From NCBI GenBank assembly GCA_947071365.1, contig CAMTFT010000079.1, positions 1 to 7,271 on the forward strand: a stretch of DNA of 7,271 nt. The letters run 5' to 3'. Each line of letters opens with the position of its first letter. The stretch's first letter is position 1. This document shows, in pieces, positions 1 to 5,945 of this stretch. Source of the DNA: an uncultured bacterium (lineage in GTDB: Bacteria; Bacillota; Clostridia; Lachnospirales; Lachnospiraceae). The notes under the pieces were generated by a model. It did no database searches. It was not told the origin of the DNA and saw only the letters and a program-made list of their open reading frames with translations. The translations under genes and the position numbers were made by a program.

Positions 1-47
1 CTACACCTATTAAGTCGTCGGCAGCGTCAGATGTGTATAAGAGACAG
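1..47 (+). other. Nextera i5/Read 1 adapter remnant (artefact)
   Basis: This is not genomic sequence. Positions 1-6 (ctacac) match the end of the Illumina P5 segment. Positions 7-14 (ctattaag) fill the 8-base i5 index position and match the Nextera XT index I remember as S518. Positions 15-28 (tcgtcggcagcgtc) are the Read 1 overhang, and 29-47 (agatgtgtataagagacag) are the Tn5 mosaic end. Biological sequence begins at 48, inside mglC. Confidence 0.98.
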
Positions 48-859
48 GCGGCTGTTTGATCACAAAAGGTACTGACCTGTCTGCCGGACGTATGGTAGGC
101 CTCTCCGGCTGTCTCGCAGGACTGATGCTCCAGAAGCCGGATGCTGCCGGCAAGCTGTGGCCGAATTTCCCGACACTGAACATCATTATCGTTCTTCTGA
201 TCGTCATTGCGATCTGTGCGGTTCTCGGCTTCATCAACGGTATCGTTATTTCTTACCTTCAGGTACCGGCCTTCATCGGCACCCTTGGTATGCAGCTTAT
301 CGTTTACGGTATCTGTCTCGTTATCACCGGCGCTGTTCCGATCGGTAATCTCCGTCCGGATTTCATCACCGTGACTCAGGGCAAGTTAGGACCGATCTCC
401 TTCCAGTTCTTCTACCTGATCATCGCGGCAGCTATCTTCTGGTTTATTTACAACTACACACGCCACGGAAAATATATGTACGCAATCGGCGGCAACGAAA
501 CGGCAGCCGAAGTTTCCGGCGTAAACACAAAGAAGACAAAGATCATCATCTACACCAGTGCAGCAGCCATGTACGCGATCGCAGGATTCCTTCTCATGGG
601 TAAATCCGGTGGCGGCGGAGTTAACCTCGGACAGGGCTACGAGCTGGAGGCTATCGCAGCATGTACCATCGGTGGTGTATCCGTAAACGGTGGTATCGGT
701 AAAGTATCCGGTGTTATCATCGGTGTTGCCGTATTCGAGCTGTTAAAGTCCGCACTGCAGTTCCTGGGCGTTGACTCCAACTACCAGTTCATCGCACAGG
801 GTATCGTTATCGTAGTAGCTATCGCTCTCGATATCCGTAAGTACATTGCCAAGAAATAA
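48..859 (+). CDS. mglC: Galactose/methyl-galactoside ABC transporter permease MglC (5'-truncated)
   Basis: This is the integral-membrane permease of a sugar ABC importer (BPD_transp_2 family). It would pair with an MglA ATPase and an MglB binding protein to import galactose or methyl-galactoside. The frame is open from the adapter junction; full codons run from 50, giving 269 residues before TAA. The TTG at 56 lies inside the conserved stretch ITKGTDLSAGR and is not the start. By comparison with the roughly 336-residue E. coli MglC, about 60-65 N-terminal residues are missing. Other family matches are the AIGGNETAAEVSGVN motif, the GYELEAIAACTIGGVS segment and the C-terminal DIRKYIAKK, with several long hydrophobic stretches between them. 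Codon use leans to CGT, ATC and GGT, as in highly expressed genes, unlike the more mixed regulatory genes downstream. The related RbsC/XylH permeases are less likely, given how well the GTDLSAG and C-terminal regions match MglC. Confidence 0.93.
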
Positions 860-861
860 TT

Positions 862-865
862 GGAG
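862..865 (+). promoter_or_regulatory. Ribosome binding site of the small membrane protein gene
   Basis: GGAG lies 9 nt before the ATG at 875. It overlaps the in-frame TTG at 860, so it favours ATG 875 over the TTG as the start. It lies just after the mglC stop, as expected for an operon member. Confidence 0.7.
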
Positions 866-874
866 CTGACGATC

Positions 875-1114
875 ATGGAAAAAAACAGACCCGCAGAAGA
901 ATTGCCGGAAAAAGAAAGTGCAGCCACACCTGAAGGTATACCTGAAGCTGACATCGCTGCCAAAGACGATGAACCAAAAAAGCCTCCGAAGGGTTCCAAG
1001 GAGGAAGCCTATGAATGGCTGATCGCGCACCATGTGACGGCCAAAGCCATGGATATCGTCATCGCCGTATGCATCATTCTTCTGATCATCGTCGTCGTGC
1101 TTGGCATGAAATAA
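875..1114 (+). CDS. Small single-pass membrane protein downstream of mglC, function unknown
   Basis: This 79-residue protein matches no family I recognise. Residues 1-45 are hydrophilic, rich in Glu, Asp, Lys, Pro and Ala and probably disordered. Residues 46-58 (YEWLIAHHVTAKA region) may form a short amphipathic helix. Residues 60-77 are an uninterrupted run of Ile, Val and Leu, ending GMK. This is a tail-anchored or C-terminal single-span layout, probably with the charged N-terminus in the cytoplasm. No signal peptide or lipobox is visible. The ATG start is chosen because GGAG precedes it by 9 nt; the upstream TTG at 860 lacks a proper site. The gene begins 15 bp after the mglC stop and is followed within 10 bp by a strong terminator, so it is the last gene of the mgl operon. 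A role as an accessory or stabilising subunit of the permease is inference from position only. Confidence 0.8.
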   Translation: MEKNRPAEELPEKESAATPEGIPEADIAAKDDEPKKPPKGSKEEAYEWLIAHHVTAKAMDIVIAVCIILLIIVVVLGMK

Positions 1115-1123
1115 ACCTGTATC

Positions 1124-1156
1124 TCCCCTGCCGTTCCACCGGCGGGGGATTTTTTT
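1124..1156 (+). terminator. Rho-independent terminator of the mgl operon
   Basis: A 10-bp stem pairs 1124-1133 (TCCCCTGCCG) with 1140-1149 (CGGCGGGGGA), with one T-G wobble, around a 6-nt loop (TTCCAC). Seven T residues follow directly (1150-1156). It starts 10 nt after the stop codon of the small gene. It should separate mgl transcription from the repeat region and the regulator operon. Confidence 0.94.
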
Positions 1157-1170
1157 CATGCTGCTTTCAA

Positions 1171-1346
1171 GAACAGCCGCTGCAAAGGAAACATATTCCG
1201 AAGGTATCTCTCGAGAACAGCCGCAGCGTGGGAAACGTATTCCGGAGGTATCTGTCGAGAACAGCCGCTGCAAGGGAAACATATTCTGAAGGTATCTGCC
1301 GAGAACAGCCGCTGCGGGGGAAACATATTCCGAAGGTGGACCTATA
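1171..1346. repeat. Four tandem copies of a 44-bp intergenic repeat
   Basis: Copies start at 1171, 1215, 1259 and 1303, each beginning GAACAGCCGC, with an exact period of 44 bp. Copies 1 and 3 agree at 40 of 44 positions, and copies 1 and 2 at 37 of 44. Copy 4 matches copy 1 at 32 of its first 35 bases, then diverges. Each copy contains the partly palindromic GGAAACATATTCC (GTATTCC in copy 2). There are no unique spacers, so this is not a CRISPR array. The period is not a multiple of three, so the repeat does not encode a peptide repeat, and reading frames through it are chance. It lies between a terminator and a promoter, outside the two main predicted transcripts. It may be a cluster of protein-binding sites or a REP/MITE-like element; the sequence does not decide. 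Confidence 0.93.
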
Positions 1347-1385
1347 GGGGTGTCCGCCGCAGGAATATGTTTCCCCCGCAGCGGC
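1308..1385. repeat. 24-bp perfect inverted repeat forming a long hairpin
   Basis: The left arm 1308-1331, inside copy 4 of the tandem repeat, is exactly complementary to 1362-1385. After a 3/3 internal loop (1332-1334 against 1359-1361) there is a second stem of 7 bp with one wobble (1335-1341, GGTGGAC, with 1352-1358, GTCCGCC) and a 10-nt loop. The right arm is therefore a fifth, inverted, partial copy of the repeat. It matches the divergent tail of copy 4 better than the tail of copies 1-3. No T-run follows, so it is not an intrinsic terminator. Confidence 0.92.
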
Positions 1386-1413
1386 GTCCTCCATACAATA
1401 TCCCACATAATAG

Positions 1414-1448
1414 TTTCCCGCAAATTCCCGTTGTTATTTTCCCCGCAA
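1414..1448 (+). repeat. Promoter-proximal direct repeats of TTCCC(C)G, possible operator
   Basis: TTTCCCGCAA (1414-1423), ATTCCCGTTG (1424-1433) and TTTCCCCGCAA (1438-1448) form three related sites on one strand. The first two are exactly 10 bp apart. They precede and overlap the -35 region and spacer of the predicted promoter, which suits binding by an AraC-type or other regulator. The same TTTCCC..GCA pattern occurs in the 44-bp repeats, in the opposite orientation, and in the inverted copy. Operator function is inferred. Confidence 0.45.
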
Positions 1449-1459
1449 CTAAGTATAAT
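1431..1459 (+). promoter_or_regulatory. Sigma-A-type promoter for the two-component operon
   Basis: TTGTTA (1431-1436, 4 of 6 to the -35 consensus) and a perfect TATAAT (1454-1459) are separated by an ideal 17 bp. Transcription would start near 1466, giving a leader of about 14 nt that begins next to the Shine-Dalgarno. Confidence 0.65.
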
Positions 1460-1467
1460 CAATGTAT

Positions 1468-1472
1468 GGAGG
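1468..1472 (+). promoter_or_regulatory. Ribosome binding site deciding the response regulator start
   Basis: GGAGG lies 7 nt before the ATG at 1480. An in-frame ATG at 1462 precedes this site and would lie at or upstream of the predicted transcription start, so 1480 is taken as the start. Confidence 0.85.
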
Positions 1473-1479
1473 AATCAAC

Positions 1480-3105
1480 ATGGACAAAAACAACGAACTA
1501 TACCGCCTGCTCCTGGTAGACGACGAAGCAGACGTTCTTCAGGTCATGAAGCGCAAGATCGACTGGGAAGCCCTTGGCTTCTCCATGGTGGGGACGGCTG
1601 AGAACGGCCAGGAAGCCCTGGAGATCGCGGAGCAGACCCACATCGACGTCGTGCTGACCGATATCAAAATGCCTTTCATGGACGGGCTTACGCTCTGCCG
1701 TAAATTAAAGGAAAATTACAGGAATGTAAAGGTTGTCATTTATTCCGGGTTCGACGAATTTGAGTACGCCCGGGAGGCGCTCCATCTGGAGGCCGAGGAA
1801 TACCTTTTAAAACCCATCAGCGCCAAAGACCTGACGGAGGTATTTCGAAAGATCAAAGAGTCGCTGGATCAGGAGATCGCAGAACGCCGGAATATGGACC
1901 GGCTGAACGAATATTACAAGAAAAGCCTTCCATCCATGCAGGAACAGCTTCTCATGAGTATTCTGGAGGGACGCACCACCGGCGAGCGCGCCCAGAGCCT
2001 TTTGAAAACGTACGAGCTCAATCTGGAAAGCGACCGGTACGCTTCTGCCATCATAAGGGGAAGCGCAAATTCCAGAGGGGAAAATCCCATCCAGCTCTTA
2101 AATCTGTCCCTGATGAATATTATACAGGACTACCTTAAGGATCGGCTTCGCTGCCACTGCGTAAATTACCTTGACCGTATCGTCATCATCTTCCTTCTTG
2201 GAAAGGAGGACGGGCTCTCCGACATTCTGTACCACCTGGAACAGATCTGCAAGATATCGGGCCGTATGCTGGATATGCGCACGACTGCCGCCCTGGGACA
2301 GATCGTATCCGATCTGGTAAACATCACCACCTCCTTTCAGGAGGCGGCAAACGCTATGGAATACCGCACCATTATCGACGGTGACAGCCACGTGATCTAT
2401 ATCAACGATATCGAGCCGCGTCCCCAGGATTCCGTGGAGCTTTCCGAGTACAATTATCAGGAGATCATCCGGGCTGTAAGGCTGGGCGACCGGGAGGCGA
2501 CGACCCAGGCCATCCACAGCTTTATCAATACGCTGAAATGCAGGGCTGTCACCCCGGGACAGTACCAGATCGCATGTGTGGAGCTTCTGACAGAATTTAC
2601 GAAGGTGGGCCGCTCCTACCAGCTCGATATCCGGGATATCTTCGGGGAAGAGTGCGTCCCATGGCAGGAGATCGACCGTTTCTCTTCTCTCGATGAACTG
2701 GAAGCGTGGCTTCTGGATATCTGCACCAACCTGCGCCGCACGCTGCGCCATGAGCGGAAGGATTCTACTTTGCGCCTTACGGAAAAGGCAAGGGATTACA
2801 TTGAGGAGCACTACGCCGAAAGCGACCTGTCCGCCGATAGTCTCTGCCGCCATCTGAACGTCAGCGCCGCATATTTTTCCACCGTCTTCAAAAGAGAGGT
2901 GGGCCTGGGCTTCGCCGCGTATCTGACGAAGATCCGTCTGGAACACGCGGTACAGCTCCTGACATCCACAGAAGACAAAACGTATATCATCGCGGAAGCC
3001 GTTGGATACACGGAGCCGAATTATTTCAGCTACGTATTCAAAAAGGAATACGGCATTTCGCCTTCCAAATACCGTGCCAGTCTCAAAAAAGAGGTAAATG
3101 AATGA
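1480..3105 (+). CDS. YesN-type response regulator with AraC HTH output domain
   Basis: This 541-residue cytoplasmic transcription factor is the phosphorylation partner of the kinase encoded next. The receiver domain spans residues 8-127, with acidic pair D14/D15, phospho-acceptor D61 (in VVLTDIKMP), S89 and conserved K111 followed by P. Residues about 165-312 resemble the degenerate GGDEF-like domain common in this class, including SFQEAANAMEYR and the YINDIEP end. The C-terminus (about 434-534) is an AraC/XylS double helix-turn-helix with the signatures LSADSLCRHLNVSAAYFSTVFKR and the IAEAVGYTEPNYFSYVFKK region. All key receiver residues are present, so it should be phosphorylatable. Start at ATG 1480 is supported by GGAGG. 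Its TGA overlaps the kinase start in ATGA, indicating translational coupling. Likely targets are sugar transporter genes such as mgl and perhaps its own promoter; this is inferred from context. Confidence 0.94.
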   Translation: MDKNNELYRLLLVDDEADVLQVMKRKIDWEALGFSMVGTAENGQEALEIAEQTHIDVVLTDIKMPFMDGLTLCRKLKENYRNVKVVIYSGFDEFEYAREALHLEAEEYLLKPISAKDLTEVFRKIKESLDQEIAERRNMDRLNEYYKKSLPSMQEQLLMSILEGRTTGERAQSLLKTYELNLESDRYASAIIRGSANSRGENPIQLLNLSLMNIIQDYLKDRLRCHCVNYLDRIVIIFLLGKEDGLSDILYHLEQICKISGRMLDMRTTAALGQIVSDLVNITTSFQEAANAMEYRTIIDGDSHVIYINDIEPRPQDSVELSEYNYQEIIRAVRLGDREATTQAIHSFINTLKCRAVTPGQYQIACVELLTEFTKVGRSYQLDIRDIFGEECVPWQEIDRFSSLDELEAWLLDICTNLRRTLRHERKDSTLRLTEKARDYIEEHYAESDLSADSLCRHLNVSAAYFSTVFKREVGLGFAAYLTKIRLEHAVQLLTSTEDKTYIIAEAVGYTEPNYFSYVFKKEYGISPSKYRASLKKEVNE

Positions 3106-4907
3106 AATGGTTCAGAAAAAAATGGGAGTACATTAGGAATTACTATAAACAGAAAAGCATGCAGTTCACCATCTCCATCTCCTTTACCATAGTGGCGGTG
3201 ATCGGTATGGCTCTTCTGGGGATCACCCTGTTCCGCAGCTATCAGTCCGCCATGGAGACGATCGTTCTCGAGGACAACGCCCGGATCCTTGACCAGGTGG
3301 ATATCAACCTCAACAGCTACCTGCGAAATATGATGCGGATCTCTGACTCGGTATACTACAACAGCATCAAGCAGACTGATTTCGGCTCCTCCGGCATCGA
3401 CAATGACTTAAGCCTTTTGTACGAGGCCAACCGGGATTCGCTTGTCAGTCTCGCCTGTTTCACGGAAGACGGCAACCTGATCAGTTCCATCCCCTTCTCC
3501 ACCCTGAAGGACGGCATTGACGTGACAAGCCAGGACTGGTTTCAGAAGGCTTCCGAGAAGATGGAGAACCTGCACTTTTCTGATTTCCATGTCCAAAACC
3601 TGTTCGACAACAGCAGCGAGCGCTACTACTGGGTCATCTCATTAAGCCGCGGCGTGGAGATCACAAGAAACGGAAGCCTTGAAAGCGGTATTCTACTGGT
3701 AGATATGGATTTCAGCGGAATCCGGCAGCTTTTTACAAAGGTAAACAGCCAGAGTCCCGGCTACGTCTATCTTGTGGACAGTGACGGGAAGCTGATCTAC
3801 CACCCGAAGCAGAACCTGATTTTTTCCAACCTCATGAAAGAAAACAATCTGCACGCCTCCACACTGGAGGACGGCACCCACGAGGAAATTTTTGAGGGCG
3901 AAGAACGGATGCTGGTGGTCAAGACGGTGGGGTATACCGGCTGGAAGATTGTCAGCGTCACTCCGATGAAGAGCCTGTACGGCAGCTTCGCAAGAAGCCA
4001 GATGATGGCCCTGATGATCCTGTTGATCGCCATTCTTGCCATGATCTTTATCAATCAGTTCCTGTCCGTGCGCGTGGTAAAACCGCTAAAACGGCTGGAA
4101 AACTCCGTAAAGGAGATTGGCTCCGCTTCCGTGCCGCAGATTTATATCGGTGGCTCTGATGAGATCCAGCATCTCGGCAAAACGATTCAATCCATGGTCA
4201 TTGAGATGCGCAAGCTGACAGATGACGTTGTGCGGGAACAGGAGGAAAAGCGCAAAAGTGAGCTGGATGCGCTTCAATCCCAGATAAATCCGCACTTCCT
4301 GTACAATACGCTGGACTCCATCATGTGGATGGTGGAAGCCGAAAAATATGAGGATGCCATTTCCATGGTTCAGGCGCTGGGAAATCTTTTCCGCATCAGT
4401 CTTTCCAGAGGAAAAACCATTATCACCGTGGACGAAGAGATCCAGCACGCCAAAAACTACGTTGCAATACAGAAATACCGGTATAAAAATAAATTCGAAG
4501 CGTATTTTGAGATCGATGAACGCCTCGTGCAGTATAAGACCATCAAGCTGATCGTCCAGCCTCTGATCGAGAATGCCATTTATTACGGCATGGAATTTAT
4601 GGACGGCGACGGCGAAATATACATCCGCGTAAAATCCCGGGATGACGAACTGTACATCGAAGTGGAGGACAACGGCCCCGGCATCCCGAAGGAACGCCTC
4701 GCCTCTCTTCTCACCGATGAAAACAGGGAACGCAGCCGCGGCTCCGGCATCGGCCTGCGCAACGTCCACCAGCGCATAAAGCTGTATTTCGGAAACGTCT
4801 ACGGGCTGGAAATCGAGAGCGAACCGGATGAAGGGACGCTGGTACGCATTCATCTTCCGCTCTGCACAGAGCTGCCCACAGACCGGAAAGGAGGATCAGA
4901 GCTATGA
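3102..4907 (+). CDS. YesM-type sensor histidine kinase
   Basis: This 601-residue membrane kinase would phosphorylate the regulator encoded upstream. A basic N-terminus leads into TM1 (about 23-45). Residues about 46-298 form an extracellular region of double-Cache type, with GYVYLVDSDGKLIYHP near 220-235. TM2 (about 301-323) is followed by a HAMP region (about 321-373). The His_kinase domain (PF06580 type) has QSQINPHFLYNTLD with phospho-acceptor H398. The ATPase domain has QPLIENA (N491), the G1 box EDNGPGI (522-528) and the G2 box RGSGIGLRN (546-554). All catalytic motifs are present. The N-box reads NAIYYGM, where a His is usual at the second Tyr (Y495). Start ATG 3102 overlaps the previous stop and has GAGG 7 nt upstream. 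The stop overlaps the next gene in ATGA. Signal input may come through the tethered binding protein encoded next. Confidence 0.95.
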   Translation: MKWFRKKWEYIRNYYKQKSMQFTISISFTIVAVIGMALLGITLFRSYQSAMETIVLEDNARILDQVDINLNSYLRNMMRISDSVYYNSIKQTDFGSSGIDNDLSLLYEANRDSLVSLACFTEDGNLISSIPFSTLKDGIDVTSQDWFQKASEKMENLHFSDFHVQNLFDNSSERYYWVISLSRGVEITRNGSLESGILLVDMDFSGIRQLFTKVNSQSPGYVYLVDSDGKLIYHPKQNLIFSNLMKENNLHASTLEDGTHEEIFEGEERMLVVKTVGYTGWKIVSVTPMKSLYGSFARSQMMALMILLIAILAMIFINQFLSVRVVKPLKRLENSVKEIGSASVPQIYIGGSDEIQHLGKTIQSMVIEMRKLTDDVVREQEEKRKSELDALQSQINPHFLYNTLDSIMWMVEAEKYEDAISMVQALGNLFRISLSRGKTIITVDEEIQHAKNYVAIQKYRYKNKFEAYFEIDERLVQYKTIKLIVQPLIENAIYYGMEFMDGDGEIYIRVKSRDDELYIEVEDNGPGIPKERLASLLTDENRERSRGSGIGLRNVHQRIKLYFGNVYGLEIESEPDEGTLVRIHLPLCTELPTDRKGGSEL

Positions 4908-5893
4908 AAAAAACGTATTTCCGGCATCTTACCGTCCTCCTTCTCATCGGCGCAGTGCTTCTTTTGATGTACAGAGGCATTTTCAGCCGCCCCACCGAAA
5001 AGGAGCCGGGCCAGTATTCCGTCATTCTCTACCAGAATGCGGACGGTGACTGGACTGCCCTACTGGAGGGCATCCGACAGGCGGAAAAGGATGATTCCGC
5101 CGTCGTCAATTACGTCACGATGCCGCTGGATAGCTCCCCGGAAAACGAGCTTGAGCTCATCCGGCGTGAAGTAGATAACGGTGCAGAGGGGATCCTTCTG
5201 GCACCGATAGACAGCGAAAGCCTTCAGGGAGACGTGGAAGCCATCTCAAAGGATGTCCCCATCCTCACTCTGGAAACGGGCCTTGGCACCCGGGACGCCG
5301 ATATTTCCGGAGACAATTACGCCATGGGCCACCTGCTTGGCACGCACGTTGCTTCCGATATGGAAAAAAACGGAGAAAAAACCGTCTGCGTCATCAAAGA
5401 ATATATGCAGCGGCAAAGCGTGCAGCAGCGCTGTCTCGGCTTTACGGATGCTATAAAAGAACTGATCCCCGACGCAGACATCCAAACGTATTCCCGCTCA
5501 GAGGGTGATTACAATCTGCCTCTCTGTATTGCAAGCATGTATGTTCAGGGAAATACCGGCATCTATCTTGCCGCCCTCGACAAATACTGTACGGAAGCGC
5601 TGATTGAAGCGTCAAGTACCTCTTTGCTGGATGGAGACGCCCAATCGCTCTTCAGAAATCGTGCCTTCGGCATCGGAAATACAGAAAAGACCGTAAGCGG
5701 CCTGGATACCGGCAGCATCCGCGGTCTTGTGTATCAGAATGAATTTCACATGGGTTATCAGGGACTCCAGTCGCTGATCGCCGAAAGCCGGAATAAAAAG
5801 CCAGAGCAAAATACGGAGGTCAAATATTATTACGTTACTCTTGAGACACTGTATGAACCGGAAAACCAGCAGCTTCTTTTTCCGCTGAAATAA
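4904..5893 (+). CDS. Membrane-anchored sugar-binding-protein-like sensor (Peripla_BP_4 fold)
   Basis: This 329-residue protein of the RbsB/MglB-type binding-protein superfamily (Peripla_BP_4) is probably tethered outside the membrane. A basic start (MKKTYFRH) precedes a hydrophobic segment at residues 9-23. There is no lipobox Cys and no clear signal-peptidase site, so the segment is read as an uncleaved anchor. Family marks are YSVILYQNADGDW (38-50), LLAPIDSES (98-106), SGDNYAMG (135-142), R176 in the QQRCLGF motif and Q278 in LVYQNEFHMGY. The usual QND and GxDGT ligand motifs are not kept (YLAALDKY and FGIGNTEKT instead), so the ligand or mode of action may differ from a transport binding protein. 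It overlaps the kinase stop in ATGA and has GGAGG at 4890-4894, 9 nt before its ATG. By analogy with XylFII of clostridial xylose sensors, it may pass ligand information to the kinase. A transport role is less likely because it is not next to an ATPase. Confidence 0.85.
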   Translation: MKKTYFRHLTVLLLIGAVLLLMYRGIFSRPTEKEPGQYSVILYQNADGDWTALLEGIRQAEKDDSAVVNYVTMPLDSSPENELELIRREVDNGAEGILLAPIDSESLQGDVEAISKDVPILTLETGLGTRDADISGDNYAMGHLLGTHVASDMEKNGEKTVCVIKEYMQRQSVQQRCLGFTDAIKELIPDADIQTYSRSEGDYNLPLCIASMYVQGNTGIYLAALDKYCTEALIEASSTSLLDGDAQSLFRNRAFGIGNTEKTVSGLDTGSIRGLVYQNEFHMGYQGLQSLIAESRNKKPEQNTEVKYYYVTLETLYEPENQQLLFPLK

Positions 5894-5945
5894 ACCGGGC
5901 CGATGTCCCCCGGAAAATCATTGAAACTGTCAGAAAGGAAATACT

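Larger units (their letters stand above)
1387..1473 (+). promoter_or_regulatory. 11-bp inverted repeat covering the response-regulator ribosome binding site
   Basis: Positions 1387-1397 (TCCTCCATACA) are perfectly complementary to 1463-1473 (TGTATGGAGGA), which contains the GGAGG Shine-Dalgarno of the response regulator gene. In a transcript starting upstream of 1387 this pairing would hide the ribosome binding site. In a transcript from the predicted promoter (start near 1466) the upstream arm would be absent. The pairing itself is plain in the sequence; the regulatory role is inferred. Confidence 0.5.

Noticed and set aside
10..237. Minus-strand ORF of 75 codons at the left edge
   Set aside because: Its C-terminal residues are translated from the Nextera adapter (the familiar YTHLTLPTT peptide of adapter contamination), and the rest is antisense to mglC.
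1171..1346. CRISPR array
   Set aside because: The repeats are contiguous with a 44-bp period and have no variable spacers of constant length. No cas genes are nearby.
743..1462. Long minus-strand ORF (239 codons) and other frames across the repeat region
   Set aside because: They run antisense through mglC and the small gene, cross the terminator and read the 44-bp repeats in shifting frames. None has a credible ribosome site or protein family; they result from GC-rich repeat sequence.
1462..1479. Upstream in-frame ATG at 1462 as start of the response regulator
   Set aside because: It precedes the GGAGG at 1468-1472 and lies at or before the predicted transcription start; ATG 1480 has proper spacing.
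2098..2946. Minus-strand ORF of 282 codons within the response regulator gene
   Set aside because: It is a shadow frame opposite a gene with clear receiver and AraC domains. It has no recognisable domain or upstream signals.
4086..4853. Minus-strand ORF of 255 codons within the kinase gene
   Set aside because: It is antisense to the conserved kinase catalytic domains, with composition typical of complement translation and no own signals.
5895..5913. Small hairpin CCGGG/CCCGG between the two binding-protein genes as a terminator
   Set aside because: The stem is only 5 bp with a 9-nt loop, and it is followed by AAAA rather than a T-run. At most it is a weak structure.
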